A stretch of DNA of 64,000 bases from Dendrocalamus latiflorus (Eukaryota; Streptophyta; Magnoliopsida; Poales; Poaceae). Under the pieces are notes generated by a model, which was not told where the DNA came from, did not search any database, and saw only the letters and a program-made list of their open reading frames with translations. This document shows positions 1 through 12,302 of this stretch, in pieces; positions within the stretch are counted from its first letter, which is position 1; each line of letters opens with the position of its first letter. Location: assembly GCA_017311315.1 (NCBI GenBank), contig CM029626.1, positions 26,130,645-26,194,644 of the forward strand, written 5' to 3'. The translations under genes were made by a program, and so were the position numbers.

Positions 1-1057
1 TGTGTAGACTAGCGTTTGCTATGATAAGTTAAGTAAAATTGATCACTTAAATTAAACTTGTCATGCTAGCATTTGAGTTTAGTCTTTCTTGAGCTATCCC
101 TTTATGATTCATGCCATGTCAAATAGGCTGAGTAGAGCGTTGAATCTATATTGAGCCTTAGATTGAGCTGTTTAGTCTCTTGATGATGCATGAGTTAGTA
201 CAATATGTTAAAAAGCAAAAAGATCTGTTTTGTGCGAAAAAACTGATCTCACCAATTCTCTCCTATGAGACGGCTTGCCATTGCACTTGGCATGAACTTA
301 GGGGGAGTTTTGGATGACCTAGACTATCTTCTTAAGCTCATGGCTTGGAGTAGTCGCATAAGGCTTGAGACCTAGCACATGATAAAACAAAAATCTGGTT
401 GGCAACAACCATGAATTTCAAAAGAAAATATGTCATTTGTGCTCCATTTGCTTAAGCTTCAAAAAGAACCAAGTACTTTAACCAAAGTTTCAATCTTGAG
501 CTTATAGCACTCTATTTGGACTCAATGTTAGCTTCCTTGTTCCGCTTAGCTTATTGACATGGCCTGCATCATCCTTGGATATCTCTAGTTAGACTTTGCT
601 CATTGATGACTTGACTTGCTCACTTAATGTACTTCACTTTTAGATTGTTATCTATGTGTTCTAGCTGGCTTATATATATGTTGTCATGATCTAGATAGCG
701 TTTTATTGAGTTATGGCTTGGTGTAGTACTTGTTGGTCATATTGGATAATTCTCATGGCTCTAAATGCTTAGAATAAACAAACTTCAGCCATATTCATCC
801 ATTGACATGTCATATTCTCTCTTTTGCATCCTTGATGCGTTTATTGCCAAAAGGGGGAGAATAGAGAAGAAAAAGCTAGTTGGGATCATTTTAGAGCTTT
901 GGAGATCAATTTGCTCTTTCAGTTGTTGCTCTTGTGTTCCTTCTGTCGACATGGTCATTTGTTTCATTCTCTTCTTTGGACCACGTTGGATTCGTCAAAC
1001 TCAAACTCTTCTTCATGCTTTTTCCGAGTTTGTCAATATACTCATCAAGGGGGAGAT
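1..1057 (+). mobile_element. 3' end of an upstream Sirevirus copy
   Basis: The first 1057 bases match the 3' noncoding region of the two Sirevirus copies downstream (9530-10586 and 19085-20141) almost base for base. The window therefore opens inside a third tandem copy whose coding part lies outside. The stretch has no convincing coding sequence. It carries three AGGGGGAG boxes (300-307, 852-859, 1048-1055). Repeated polypurine boxes upstream of the 3' LTR are a published hallmark of Sireviruses. The last box directly abuts LTR A. Confidence 0.85.
1048..1057 (+). promoter_or_regulatory. Polypurine tract before LTR A
   Basis: AGGGGGAG followed by AT sits immediately before the TG that opens LTR A. 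In LTR retrotransposons this purine run survives RNase H and primes plus-strand DNA synthesis. The same box and spacing occur before LTR B (10577-10586) and LTR C (20132-20141). Confidence 0.8.
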
Positions 1058-2715
1058 TGAGAGACCATGTGGTCGTGATCCCATGAGAATGATGAGTAAT
1101 TGACAATGGTGTAGGTTAGTCGAGTTTGGTTTGGGTGGTTTTGACCATGTCGTTGCGTGGTGCAACGGGCTCGGTCGATTTGGTCAAACTTGGTCGTTTG
1201 GGCTTAGGTCATTTATTCTAATGCTTCGACAGGTTTGGACTTCATCATGGGTAAGCATGATGTGTTTATGCTATTTTACGCTTTCATGTGTCGAGCGGTG
1301 CTATGTGATGTGTTTCTTGTCTGTGTGGCTGCAGGACATCGAGCGGAGTCGTGGCGAGACACGGTGGACCGGACTAGGCGCAGGTGGCGCTGAGGTCAGA
1401 ACGGTCAGGATGTGTCGAAGACGACGTGGACTCGAGGTGGTTGCGAGGCGTGCAAGACAAGGAGCGCGGAAGCTTCCCGGAAGGTGCAGGAGGGGCGAAA
1501 CGGGAATTTCGCAAGGCTGCACAAGCGGGAGCGGGCTCCGTTGGATTTAGCCGGCGTAACGGGGCGGAGACCCGTTAGCCATGGGCTATAAAAGGAGAGG
1601 AGGGGCTGCATGCCCATTTGAGCACTTGTAAGGAATTAGGGTTTACACTAGTCAAAAGAGGCTTTGGGAAGGTTGTTTCCTTTAGCTCTTTAGTTGGTGT
1701 GAGTTGGTGGAGGCAGAGTGTGCTCCCTCTGTTGTCCTCTACGATGGTTTCTAGGTGTGAGTTCTAGTGGGTGTTCTTCCTCCCTCCATGGATGAGTGTG
1801 TGTTCTTGAGTTGAGAGAGTGAGGAGATGGATTGAGAGTCTTGTAATCATTCCTCTGTATTCAATCGTGTCATCGGGACTCCTCTGTATTCATTGTGATC
1901 CAAGAAATGAAGATCTGAAGTTTGGTTCCTCTCTGTCGTAGCTTCTGTTCTTCGTTCTTCATTTTGGGTGATTTGCTCTCTTTTGATTTTCGAGTTCTTG
2001 ATTGCTGGAGAGTGCCAAAATGGGTTGCTATGACATGGGTGATGCTTAAAAGCCATTTGGCTAGTTAACTCCAAGAGCAAACCAAGTTTTAATCTCAGAT
2101 TTTCATTGTTTGCCTCCTCTGTTCATCTTTTCTCTTTCTAGGTTTTTGTCCAGATTTTGACTCCCTTGTTAAGATGGCTTGAAATTTGGTATGAAGAGTC
2201 CAGAGGCTATTAAATAGCTACCCTCAAAATTTCATAGCCAAAGGATCAACGGTTTGGGAGTAATTGGATTTTTGGCTCAGCTCGGGCAAAATTTCAGATT
2301 TTTACCCAAATCTGAAATTCGTGTTTCTTGAAAGTGGTTTCTTGAAATTGGCTCTTGGCTTAGTCTTCTGGGAGTATTCCCTAGCTATCCTCAAAGTTTC
2401 CCAAGCCAAGAATCAAAGAATCTTGCGAATTTCTCAGTTTTCAGATTCATTGTCTGAAAATTTCTGTTTGCTGTTTTTCCTCGAGAGGTACTACCGCTCG
2501 TCCCAGCGGTACTACCGCTTGCAGCCAGACTTGCGCTGAATTTGTTTTTCTTGATTGCTTCTTTCTGGGTCTAGTTTTTCCTTGTCTCTGTGATGTCCAG
2601 TAAGGGTTTATTTTCTCCTTCATAGCTCCCATAGCTATTGGAGAAGAAGATAATTGTTGGGGGCGATTTTAAAGATCGACATTCACCCCCCCTCTGTCGC
2701 CATTTCGGTCCAACA
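1058..2715 (+). mobile_element. Sirevirus LTR A
   Basis: A 1658-bp long terminal repeat opens with TGAGAGACC after the polypurine tract and ends with GGTCCAACA before the primer binding site. LTR B (1660 bp) and LTR C (1659 bp) differ from it at only a handful of positions, including one base fewer in a T run near its 3' end. The shared TATAAAA box is at 1587-1593. LTR A is both the 3' LTR of the partial upstream copy and the 5' LTR of copy A. Open frames inside it are not thought to be coding. Confidence 0.9.
1587..1593 (+). promoter_or_regulatory. LTR TATA box
   Basis: TATAAAA lies in the context GGGCTATAAAAGGAG, followed about 30 nt later by a G/T-rich stretch suitable for initiation. It is conserved at 11116-11122 (LTR B) and 20671-20677 (LTR C). 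It is the likely core promoter for element RNA, placing the U3/R border roughly one third of the way into the LTR. Confidence 0.7.
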
Positions 2716-2717
2716 AT

Positions 2718-2729
2718 TGGTATCAGAGC
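2718..2729 (+). promoter_or_regulatory. Primer binding site, copy A
   Basis: TGGTATCAGAGC starts two bases after the LTR A end. It is complementary to the 3' end of plant initiator methionine tRNA, the usual minus-strand primer of plant copia elements. The CAACA-AT-TGGTATCAGAGC arrangement fits Sireviruses. The same site is at 12249-12260 in copy B. Confidence 0.9.
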
Positions 2730-2771
2730 CGGTTAGCTCTAATTCATAGATCTTAACCGGTCTCAAGAGCC

Positions 2772-5700
2772 ATGGCGACGGACAAGTACTCGACCAAGCC
2801 GCCCGTTTCGATGGCATCGATTACCCCTTCTGGAAGAGCCGAATGGAGACATACATCCAGGCCAGGGGTATGCCATCTGGCGGAAGGTCAAGGTACGATT
2901 CGTTGTTCCTGCCGATGAGAACATCAATGCCGGGAACATGGCTGATGTTGAGGCGAATGCAAAGGCAAGGAACATCATCATCCAGGGTTGAGTCGTAGCG
3001 AGTTTGACCGTATATCTCACCTGTCGTCCGCCTACGACATCTGGGTGACCCTCGACGCATACCATGAGGGCACCACCCAGATCAAGACGGTTCGACAGGA
3101 CCAGTTCAAGCGCGAATACAACAAATTCGAGATGCTTGCTGGTGAGTCCCTGGACGAGTGCTTTTCGCGATTTCACAAAATCTTGAGCAACCTCCGAGCG
3201 GTCGGTCTCACATACCCCGACTCGGACAACGCTCGTCAGATGCTCGCGGCACTCGATCTGCGCGTGTGGGAGATGAAAGTGACCACCATCAAAGACACGA
3301 CAGACCTCTCGACCCTGACTCTTGACGCGCTGTACTCGCGCCTCAAGACTCACGAGATTGACGTTGTCTCTCGTCGGTCGAAGTCACAGTCGATGGCTTT
3401 GGTCACCGATCCCAGTTCGGCTTCTGGTTTTTCTGATTCGCTTTTGCGGTTTCTCCCTGCTGCTCTCTGTGACATAACTGATGATCAGTTAGAGCAGCTT
3501 GCGGATGACAGCTGGCCCTCCTAGCTCGAAGTTCTCCCATGCTTACAAGGGAGGAGGACAGAAAGAGAGGGGACCGTGATTTGCTTCGAGTGTGGTGGCC
3601 CCAACCACATTCGGCAAACTGCCCCAAGCTGGAGAAGGGCAAGAACGACTACGGCGGTTCGGGCAAGAACGACTACACCGACAAGAACCGCAACAAGAAG
3701 CCTCCAGCTCAGACGCCGGGAAAGAAGAAGTTCCGCAACTTCGGGAAGGCCAAGAAGCTTTCCACCGCGTCCTCACCGCCTTCGACGACCTCGACCTCAG
3801 CGAGGTGGAGGGATGGAGCGACGACGACGGGACGGGTGACCAAGACCCAAGGAGCGGCGACGACTTCTCCGGCATGTGCTTCATGGCCCTCGAGGGCGAA
3901 CTCAGCGACAGCGAGCTGTACTCCGACTCGGACGAGGTATGTCCCTCCATGACCAACAATGAAGCTTTCTTAAGCTAGGAGGTTTTCATGCTAGAGCTAG
4001 GCTAGGTGTACCGAGTTAGAGAAGGAAGTAGATAGACTGTCACGGGAGCTTACTTCTTACATCTGCTCCCTCCCGTGACGACTGTGATACATGCTGTGCT
4101 TGCTGGGTGATTGGAGAAATTAAGGACCTCGCATGATAGTGTGTCCTCCGAGCTTGATATTAAGGTGGAGAATGTTAGTCTGCTTGCTGAGTTAGAGTTG
4201 AGTAGGATGGCTGTTACCCTACTTACTACTGATGAGACTACTTCTCCCACCTCATGTGAGGTTAAGGACATTGCTGCTAGAGGACCTTATGCCATGCTCC
4301 TTGATCTGCCCGAGTCTTGTGAAAATTGCAATAATTTGAAGATGAACCTAAAACGGGCAGATCAAAGATTGCTGAGTTGCTGCTTCTTTACTTGAGCCTA
4401 TTGATTCATGTTTGAACTGTCCAAAGTTAACTGCTGAACTTGAATCTGTCTCAAAACAGTTTCAAGAAATGATTGACAACAACAAGAAAATGGCTCAGTA
4501 TGCGACTAAGGATCCTGTTAGCTCACCATGCATTAGTTGTGATAAACTAAAACTTGAACTCGTTGCTTTGAATGACAAATGTGTGAAGCTAACTAAGGAT
4601 TACTAGAGAAGCCACAATCTGTTGTGATGTGATTTGGTGTGGGGGAGAAGCCCCAGGGTAAGGTGAGACGCCTAGAGACGCGAACCAACCTGCTAGTAGT
4701 AGGACTGTCCCCTCAGAGTCGGCTGTGCGTGCACAAGCCATTCTTCCTCTACTGTTGGTTCTTCTTCTGCTCCCTTACCTCCTGCTGTTCCCTCTTCCCC
4801 TGCTCTTCTTGCACCTCTCTCTTTCGGGAGTGTCAGTACCTTATGAACACTCTCGAGAGATTTGTAGGCGGCAAAGAAGAAGCTTAATCTTATTCTAGAC
4901 CAAGTCCAAGATTTGCAGATTTAATCAGGGTCTAGGATATGACTATTATGAGGATATGAGGAAGCATCCACCTGCTGTGCTCAGACCCATAGCACCAGGT
5001 GTGATCAAGACCGAGCCCACGACCGAGAAAGTCCAATTTAAGTCAGCGGGCTTATGTCCAGGGGATTTCTGACAGCAAGGTGATTGCACCTGCTGCTTCG
5101 GCCTCTCAGAAGGCGAAGCCTGACCGTGCTACTTCTACCTCTCAGAGGATGAAGTATCACTGCACCTTCTGTCAGAAGGATGGACACACGGTTGATCGAT
5201 GCTTCAGGCGCGCCAAGATCGCGCGTAGAGACCGTGTTGAGTCTCCTAGGCGTATTCAGGGTCAGCCCCAGATCCTGAGTGCACCTAGGACCAGCACGAG
5301 GTCTAGGTTTACTGCTGTTGATGGGTTTGGGCAGCATCGAGGGACTTGGTTTTTTCTGAGTCTTCTGTTTTTTGTCCTCATGCTGCTCCCTGGTCATGAC
5401 TTCCGCCGTCCTGAGGGTGCATCTCGTTTCCCCCGTCGAGACAGTTACCCGCGGCGTGTTCAGCGTGTTGCCGGTGTTCCGACTCGCTCTCCCGTAGCAG
5501 TCGGACCCCGCAACAGCTTCAGGTCTGCTCACAGACCTTCTGCTTCGTTGAGTCATGGAGAGCGTAGGGTAGATAGAGGTCAGTCGTGCTTGACTACTTC
5601 ATCTGCTCGACGTGTTGTTCAGTATTGGGTGCCAAAATCACTTTTGATTTATCCCAGTACTGAGACTTTACTCTCTGTTTGACTCAGGTTCGCCGGGCAG

Positions 5701-8700
5701 GGAAGGGAAAGGTTTGGCTTGTAGACTCCGGTTGTTCTCGTCATATGACCGGAAACTCCCGTTGGTTTTCTTCCCTTGCCCGTGCTCCAGGTGATGAGAC
5801 GATCACCTTCGGAGATGCTTCATCTGGGCGCGTCATCGCCAAAGGTACTGTGCGCATTAATGATTCTTTCATCTTGAAAGATGTAGCCTTGGTTAGTAAG
5901 CTGCAGTATAATTTGCTCTCAGTCTCTCAGCTTACCGATGACGGTTTTGAGGTGAGCTTTAAGAAAAACAATTGCAAAATTCTTGATTCTTCGGGTAGTC
6001 TTGTTTGCGGGATTTCTCGTTTTGGGAGGATCTTTCGTGCTGATTTTTCTGAGTCTTCTGGTGATCCTCTCAGGTGTTTAGTTGCTTCTGAGTCCCGCGA
6101 CCTTTCCTTCTGGCATAGGAGACTTGGTCATATAGGCTTTGACCATTTGACTCGAGTTAGCGGTCACGATCTCATTCGTGGTCTGCCGAAACTCAAGATG
6201 GTCAAAGATCTTGTTTGTGCTCCATGCCGGCACGGCAAGATGGTTGCCCGCCTCTCACCCTCCGGTCACAGTCACTATGACCGATGCACCGGGACAGCTG
6301 CTCCACATGGATACAGTGGGACCAGCTCGAGTGCAGTCAGCAGGGGGGGAAGTGGTATGTTCTTGTCGTGGTCGATGACTTCTCGAGGTATTCTTGGGTG
6401 TTTTTCTTAGCCTCGAAGGATGAGACGTTTTCACATTTCCGAGGTCTTTTTGGTAGGCTTTCTGTTGAGCTCCCGGGTGCCTTACGAGCGATCCGCAGTG
6501 ACAATGGCACGGAGTTCAAGAATTCCTACTTCGAGAGTTTCTGTGGTGAGACAGGTGTAGAGCACCAGTTCTCTTCTCCGCCCGTCCCACAACAAAATGG
6601 CGTTGTGGAGAGGAAGAACCGTACCTTGGTCGAGATGGCCAGGACGATGCTTGATGAGTACTCTACACCGCGGAAGTTTTGGGCTGAGGCTATAGCTACT
6701 GCGTGGCCATGTCTCAAATCGAGTATTTCTTAGGGCACACTTGCACCGCACTTCTTATGAGTTGAGATATGGGCGAAAGCCCAGCGTCTCTCATTTTCGT
6801 GTTTTTGGTTGCAAGTGTTTTATCTTGAAGTCTGGGAACCTAGATAAGTTCGAGTCACGTTCCTGTGATGGGATCTTTCTAGGCTACTCGACTTCTTCGC
6901 GGGCTTATATGGTCTGGAACTGCGAGTCTAGCAAAAATGGTAGAGACCTGTGAGGTGACCTTTGACGAGGCCAGTCCGGGGACTAGGCCCGATATCTCAG
7001 GTTCTTTAGAGCAGTCCGAGACCATCTTTGTGGATGATGAGGATGATGGAGACGACGGTTGTCTACCTGATCCTGTCCCTCATCCACCCCTTGAGGTGCC
7101 GTCTTCCACCGCACCTCGAGGCGATCAGCCCATGCCTTCTGCTTCTTCTGGAGCTGGTGGCTCTGTTCCTACCTCGTCAGCTCACGAGGTAGAGGCCACT
7201 TCTTCATCTCATCCTGGACCTCCTAGACATATCCAGAAAGCTCATCCTTCAGAGCAGATCATTGGAGACCTCTTCGAGCGTGTTACCCGCTCAAAATCTG
7301 GCTTATCTCAATTCTGTCTCCATTCTGCTTTCATTGCCTCCTTTGAGCCCAAAGATGTCTCTCATGCTTTATCTGATGAGTCTTGGGTCAATGCCATGCA
7401 TGAGGAGCTAGAAAATTTTGAGAGGAACAAGGTCTGGTCGCTCGTCGAGCCCCCGCGAGGTCACAATATTATTGGGACTAAGTGGGTGTTCAAGAACAAG
7501 CAGAGCGAGGATGGAGTGGTTATTCGAAACAAGGCTAGACTGGTTGCTCAGGGGTTCTCCCAGGTTGAAGGTCTAGATTTCGAGGAGACCTTTGCCCCCG
7601 TAGCTAGACTTGAAGCCATTAGAATCCTGCTTGCCTTTGCAGCTTCTAAGGGTTTCAAGCTTTACCAGATGGACGTCAAGAGTGCCTTTCTCAATGGCCT
7701 TATTGAGGAAGAGGTCTACGTCCGACAGCCTCCTGGTTTCGAAAACCCCAAATACCCAAACCATGTCTTTAAGCTTTCCAAAGCGTTGTATGGACTTAAG
7801 CAGGCCCCCAGGGCTTGGTATGAGAGGCTTAAGTCCTACTTGTTGAGTCATGGGTTTGAAATGGGTAAAGTTGATAAGACCTTGTTCATCCGCCGGCTTG
7901 GCGCTGACCTTCTGCTCGTCCAGATCTATGTCGATGACATTATCTTTGGCGGCTCTTCCCATACTCTGGTTTCCCAGTTCTCGGATGTCATGAGCACCGA
8001 GTTTGAAATGAGTATGATGGGTGAGTTGACCTTCTTCCTTGGCTTCCAAATTAAGCAGACTCGGGAGGGTACATTTCTTCATCAAGGAAAGTACACTCGT
8101 GACCTCCTGAAGCGCTTCGATATGAGTGATGGTAAGCCGGTGTCAACTCCCATGGCTTCGACAGCCTATCTTGACCCAGATGAGGATGGCGAGCCAGTTG
8201 ATCAGAAAGAGTTCAGAAGTATGATCGGCTCCCTTCTTTACCTCACTGCCTCGAGACCAGACATACACTTCTCAGTGTGTCTGTGTGCTCGTTTTCAGGC
8301 TTCTCCTCGCGTATCTCACCGTCAGGCGGTGAAGCGCATCTTTCGGTACCTTCGAGCTACCATTGACTATGGTATCTGGTACTCTTCCTCATCCTGTCTT
8401 TCCTTGAGAGCCTTCTCGGATGCAGACTTTGCCGGCTGTAGGATAGATAGGAAGAGCACCTCTGGCACCTGCCAATTCATTGGCACTTCTCTTGTTTCCT
8501 GGTCTTCGAGGAAGCAGTCCGGAGTTGCACAGTCCACCGCAGAGGCCGAGTACGTTGCTGCAGCCAGCTGCTGTAGCCAAGTACTTTGGATGGCTTCGAC
8601 CCTGCGGGACTTTGGGTTGGTCATAGATAGTGTTCCACTCTTCTGTGATAACACTTCTGCGATTAACATTGCTAAAAACCCAGTGCAGCACTCTCGGACC

Positions 8701-8877
8701 AAGCACATTGATATCCGATACCACTTCCTTAGAGACCATGTAGAGAAGGGTGATATAGTGCTCCAGTTTGTGGAGAGTGACCACCAGTTGGCTGACATCT
8801 TCACCAAGCCTTTGGATAGTTCGAGGTTTTCAGCTCTGCGGGGAGAGCTTGGGGTGGTGTGTCCTTATGGACTGTAG
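2772..8877 (+). pseudogene. Sirevirus gag-pol, copy A (frameshifted)
   Basis: This is the gag-pol polyprotein region of a Ty1/copia element, read against copy B (12303-18432). The gag half is broken into at least eight short frames by small deletions and substitutions between about 2800 and 5100. In pol, single-base insertions near 6250, 6345, 6707 and 6935 split protease and integrase into four frames. From 6937 to 8877 the reverse transcriptase and RNase H reading frame is fully open (646 codons) and matches copy B. An integrase HVPQQNG-type motif reads PVPQQNG here, a substitution near the catalytic glutamate. At about 3840 and 4730, where copy B has stop codons, copy A keeps sense codons. 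The whole gene cannot encode a working polyprotein without reading-frame changes. Confidence 0.9.
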
Positions 8878-10586
8878 TGAGAGGGAGCTTTGGGCTTTAT
8901 TGCTTTACTATATTGATTATGCTTCTGTCTCATTTCTATTGCATTGCACTCGGGGTGCATTTGGGTTTAGTCCTTCCAGCATAGGTTAGAGTGCTTCTCT
9001 TGCCGAGATGCTTAGACTTCTAACCCTTATCTTGTGCTTCCAGGATTAGCTGCTTCTTATCTCACTAGGTCGAGCTCACTCACTTCTTGTAGGTTCTAGC
9101 GAGGGTTGGGCCACCCTCGGGTAGACAGGGTACGTGTTTGCTCTCTAGTGTGTGATTTACAGTCAGCTGATTGTCCTGGAGTCATATGGGGTAGATGAGA
9201 GTCAGTCTGAGCCATAGTTGTCTCTATATCTTATCTATACTTTAAGGACTGCCTGTTTTGGTTTTATTTGCCAGCTTCTCAATTTATTGCTTTGGTTCAG
9301 GGAGAGTTCATTTGGGAGCTTCTGGAGCTTAATTGTGACTTAACTCAACTTGAACTAAAAGTTGCATGTCATGTTGAGGGGGAGCTAGATTTTTCTTGCA
9401 TTTTCAGCATTCTAGCATTATAATCAATCTGCATTGAGCCTTGATTATTATCCTGTTATGACATGCTTCAGTGCTTTACACCTTGCCATGACTTGTGCTT
9501 AGCTTGCTAAATTTATCATGACTTCATATGTGTAGACTAGCGTTTGCTATGATAAGTTAAGTAAAATTGATCAACTTAAATTAAACTTGTCATGCTAGCA
9601 TTTGAGTTTAGTCTTTCTTGAGCTATCCCTTTATGATTCATGCCATGTCAAATAGGCTGAGTAGAGCGTTGAATCTATATTGAGCCTTAGATTGAGCTGT
9701 TTAGTCTCTTGATGATGCATGAGTTAGTACAATATGTTAAAAAGCAAAAAGATCTGTTTTGTGCGAAAAAACTGATCTCACCAATTCTCTCCTATGAGAC
9801 GGCTTGCCATTGCACTTGGCATGAACTTAGGGGGAGTTTTGGATGACCTAGACTATCTTCTTAAGCTCATGGCTTGGAGTAGTCGCATAAGGCTTGAGAC
9901 CTAGCACATGATAAAACAAAAATCTGGTTGGCAACAACCATGAATTTCAAAAGAAAATATGTCATTTGTGCTCCATTTGCTTAAGCTTCAAAAAGAACCA
10001 AGTACTTTAACCAAAGTTTCAATCTTGAGCTTATAGCACTCTATTTGGACTCAATGTTAGCTTCCTTGTTCCGCTTAGCTTATTGACATGGCCTGCATCA
10101 TCCTTGGATATCTCTAGTTAGACTTTGCTCATTGATGACTTGACTTGCTCACTTAATGTACTTCACTTTTAGATTGTTATCTATGTGTTCTAGCTGGCTT
10201 ATATATATGTTGTCATGATCTAGATAGCGTTTTATTGAGTTATGGCTTGGTGTAGTACTTGTTGGTCATATTGGATAATTCTCATGGCTCTAAATGCTTA
10301 GAATAAACAAACTTCAGCCATATTCATCCATTGACATGTCATATTCTCTCTTTTGCATCCTTGATGCGTTTATTGCCAAAAGGGGGAGAATAGAGAAGAA
10401 AAAGCTAGTTGGGATCATTTTAGAGCTTTGGAGATCAATTTGCTCTTTCAGTTGTTGCTCTTGTGTTCCTTCTGTCGACATGGTCATTTGTTTCATTCTC
10501 TTCTTTGGACCACGTTGGATTCGTCAAACTCAAACTCTTCTTCATGCTTTTTCCGAGTTTGTCAATATACTCATCAAGGGGGAGAT
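8878..10586 (+). mobile_element. Sirevirus 3' noncoding region, copy A
   Basis: These 1.7 kb separate the pol stop from LTR B. Four AGGGGGAG boxes lie at 9377-9384, 9829-9836, 10381-10388 and 10577-10584; only the last abuts an LTR. Sirevirus 3' regions are known for such repeated polypurine boxes, and in some lineages for an env-like frame. I see no convincing env-like gene here, and the longest frames run across the LTR border. Confidence 0.8.
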
Positions 10587-12246
10587 TGAGAGACCATGTG
10601 GTCGTGATCCCATGAGAATGATGAGTAATTGACAATGGTGTAGGTTAGTCGAGTTTGGTTTGGGTGGTTTTGACCATGTCGTTGCGTGGTGCAACGGGCT
10701 CGGTCGATTTGGTCAAACTTGGTCGTTTGGGCTTAGGTCATTTATTCTAATGCTTCGACAGGTTTGGACTTCATCATGGGTAAGCATGATGTGTTTATGC
10801 TATTTTACGCTTTCATGTGTCGAGCGGTGCTATGTGATGTGTTTCTTGTCTGTGTGGCTGCAGGACATCGAGCGGAGTCGTGGCGAGACACGGTGGACCG
10901 GACTAGGCGCAGGTGGCGCTGAGGTCAGAACGGTCAGGATGTGTCGAAGACGACGTGGACTCGAGGTGGTTGCGAGGCGTGCAAGACAAGGAGCGCGGAA
11001 GCTTCCCGGAAGGTGCAGGAGGGGCGAAACGGGAATTTCGCAAGGCTGCACAAGCGGGAGCGGGCTCCGTTGGATTTAGCCGGCGTAACGGGGCGGAGAC
11101 CCGTTAGCCATGGGCTATAAAAGGAGAGGAGGGGCTGCATGCCCATTTGAGCACTTGTAAGGAATTAGGGTTTACACTAGTCAAAAGAGGCTTTGGGAAG
11201 GTTGTTTCCTTTAGCTCTTTAGTTGGTGTGAGTTGGTGGAGGCAGAGTGTGCTCCCTCTGTTGTCCTCTACGATGGTTTCTAGGTGTGAGTTCTAGTGGG
11301 TGTTCTTCCTCCCTCCATGGATGAGTGTGTGTTCTTGAGTTGAGAGAGTGAGGAGATGGATTGAGAGTCTTGTAATCATTCCTCTGTATTCAATCGTGTC
11401 ATCGGGACTCCTCTGTATTCATTGTGATCCAAGAAATGAAGATCTGAAGTTTGGTTCCTCTCTGTCGTAGCTTCTGTTCTTCGTTCTTCATTTTGGGTGA
11501 TTTGCTCTCTTTTGATTTTCGAGTTCTTGATTGCTGGAGAGTGCCAAAATGGGTTGCTATGACATGGGTGATGCTTAAAAGCCATTTGGCTAGTTAACTC
11601 CAAGAGCAAACCAAGTTTTAATCTCAGATTTTCATTGTTTGCCTCCTCTGTTCATCTTTTCTCTTTCTAGGTTTTTGTCCAGATTTTGACTCCCTTGTTA
11701 AGATGGCTTGAAATTTGGTATGAAGAGTCCGGAGGCTATTAAATAGCTACCCTCAAAATTTCATAGCCAAAGGATCAACGGTTTGGGAGTAATTGGATTT
11801 TTGGCTCAGCTCGGGCAAAATTTCAGATTTTTACCCAAATCTGAAATTCGTGTTTCTTGAAAGTGGTTTCTTGAAATTGGCTCTTGGCTTAGTCTTCTGG
11901 GAGTATTCCCTAGCTATCCTCAAAGTTTCCCAAGCCAAGAATCAAAGAATCTTGCGAATTTCTCAGTTTTCAGATTCATTGTCTGAAAATTTCTGTTTGC
12001 TGTTTTTCCTCGAGAGGTACTACCGCTCGTCCCAGCAGGTACTACCGCTTGCAGCCAGACTTGCGCTGAATTTGTTTTTCTTGATTGCTTCTTTCTGGGT
12101 CTAGTTTTTCCTTGTCTCTGTGATGTCCAGTAAGGGTTTATTTTCTCCTTCATAGCTCCCATAGCTATTGGAGAAGAAGATAATTGTTGGGGGCGATTTT
12201 TAAAGATCGACATTCACCCCCCCTCTGTCGCCATTTCGGTCCAACA
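10587..12246 (+). mobile_element. Sirevirus LTR B (shared)
   Basis: This 1660-bp LTR is at once the 3' LTR of copy A and the 5' LTR of copy B. It differs from LTRs A and C by an extra base in the GTACTACCGC region (near 12037) and an A-to-G change near 11731. The TATA box is at 11116-11122. A single LTR shared between two internal regions is the product expected from unequal recombination between LTRs, not from two independent insertions. Confidence 0.9.
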
Positions 12247-12248
12247 AT

Positions 12249-12260
12249 TGGTATCAGAGC
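12249..12260 (+). promoter_or_regulatory. Primer binding site, copy B
   Basis: TGGTATCAGAGC is complementary to the initiator methionine tRNA 3' end and lies two bases inside the internal region after LTR B. It is intact. Confidence 0.9.
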
Positions 12261-12302
12261 CGGTTAGCTCTAATTCATAGATCTTAACCGGTCTCAAGAG
12301 CC

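Noticed and set aside
1131..1617. 139-codon and smaller frames in the Sirevirus LTRs, and the 112-codon frame at 765-1103 (repeated at 10294 and 19849)
   Set aside because: They lie in or across LTR borders, overlap the TATA box or polypurine tract, and have low-complexity composition.
7573..8807. Long minus-strand frames antisense to pol (7573-8085 and 8367-8807, repeated in copy B)
   Set aside because: They are mirror frames of conserved reverse transcriptase and RNase H codons; nothing suggests independent coding.
8878..10586. An env-like gene in the Sirevirus 3' region
   Set aside because: Some Sireviruses carry one, but the frames here are short, cross into the LTR, and show no transmembrane or coiled-coil features.
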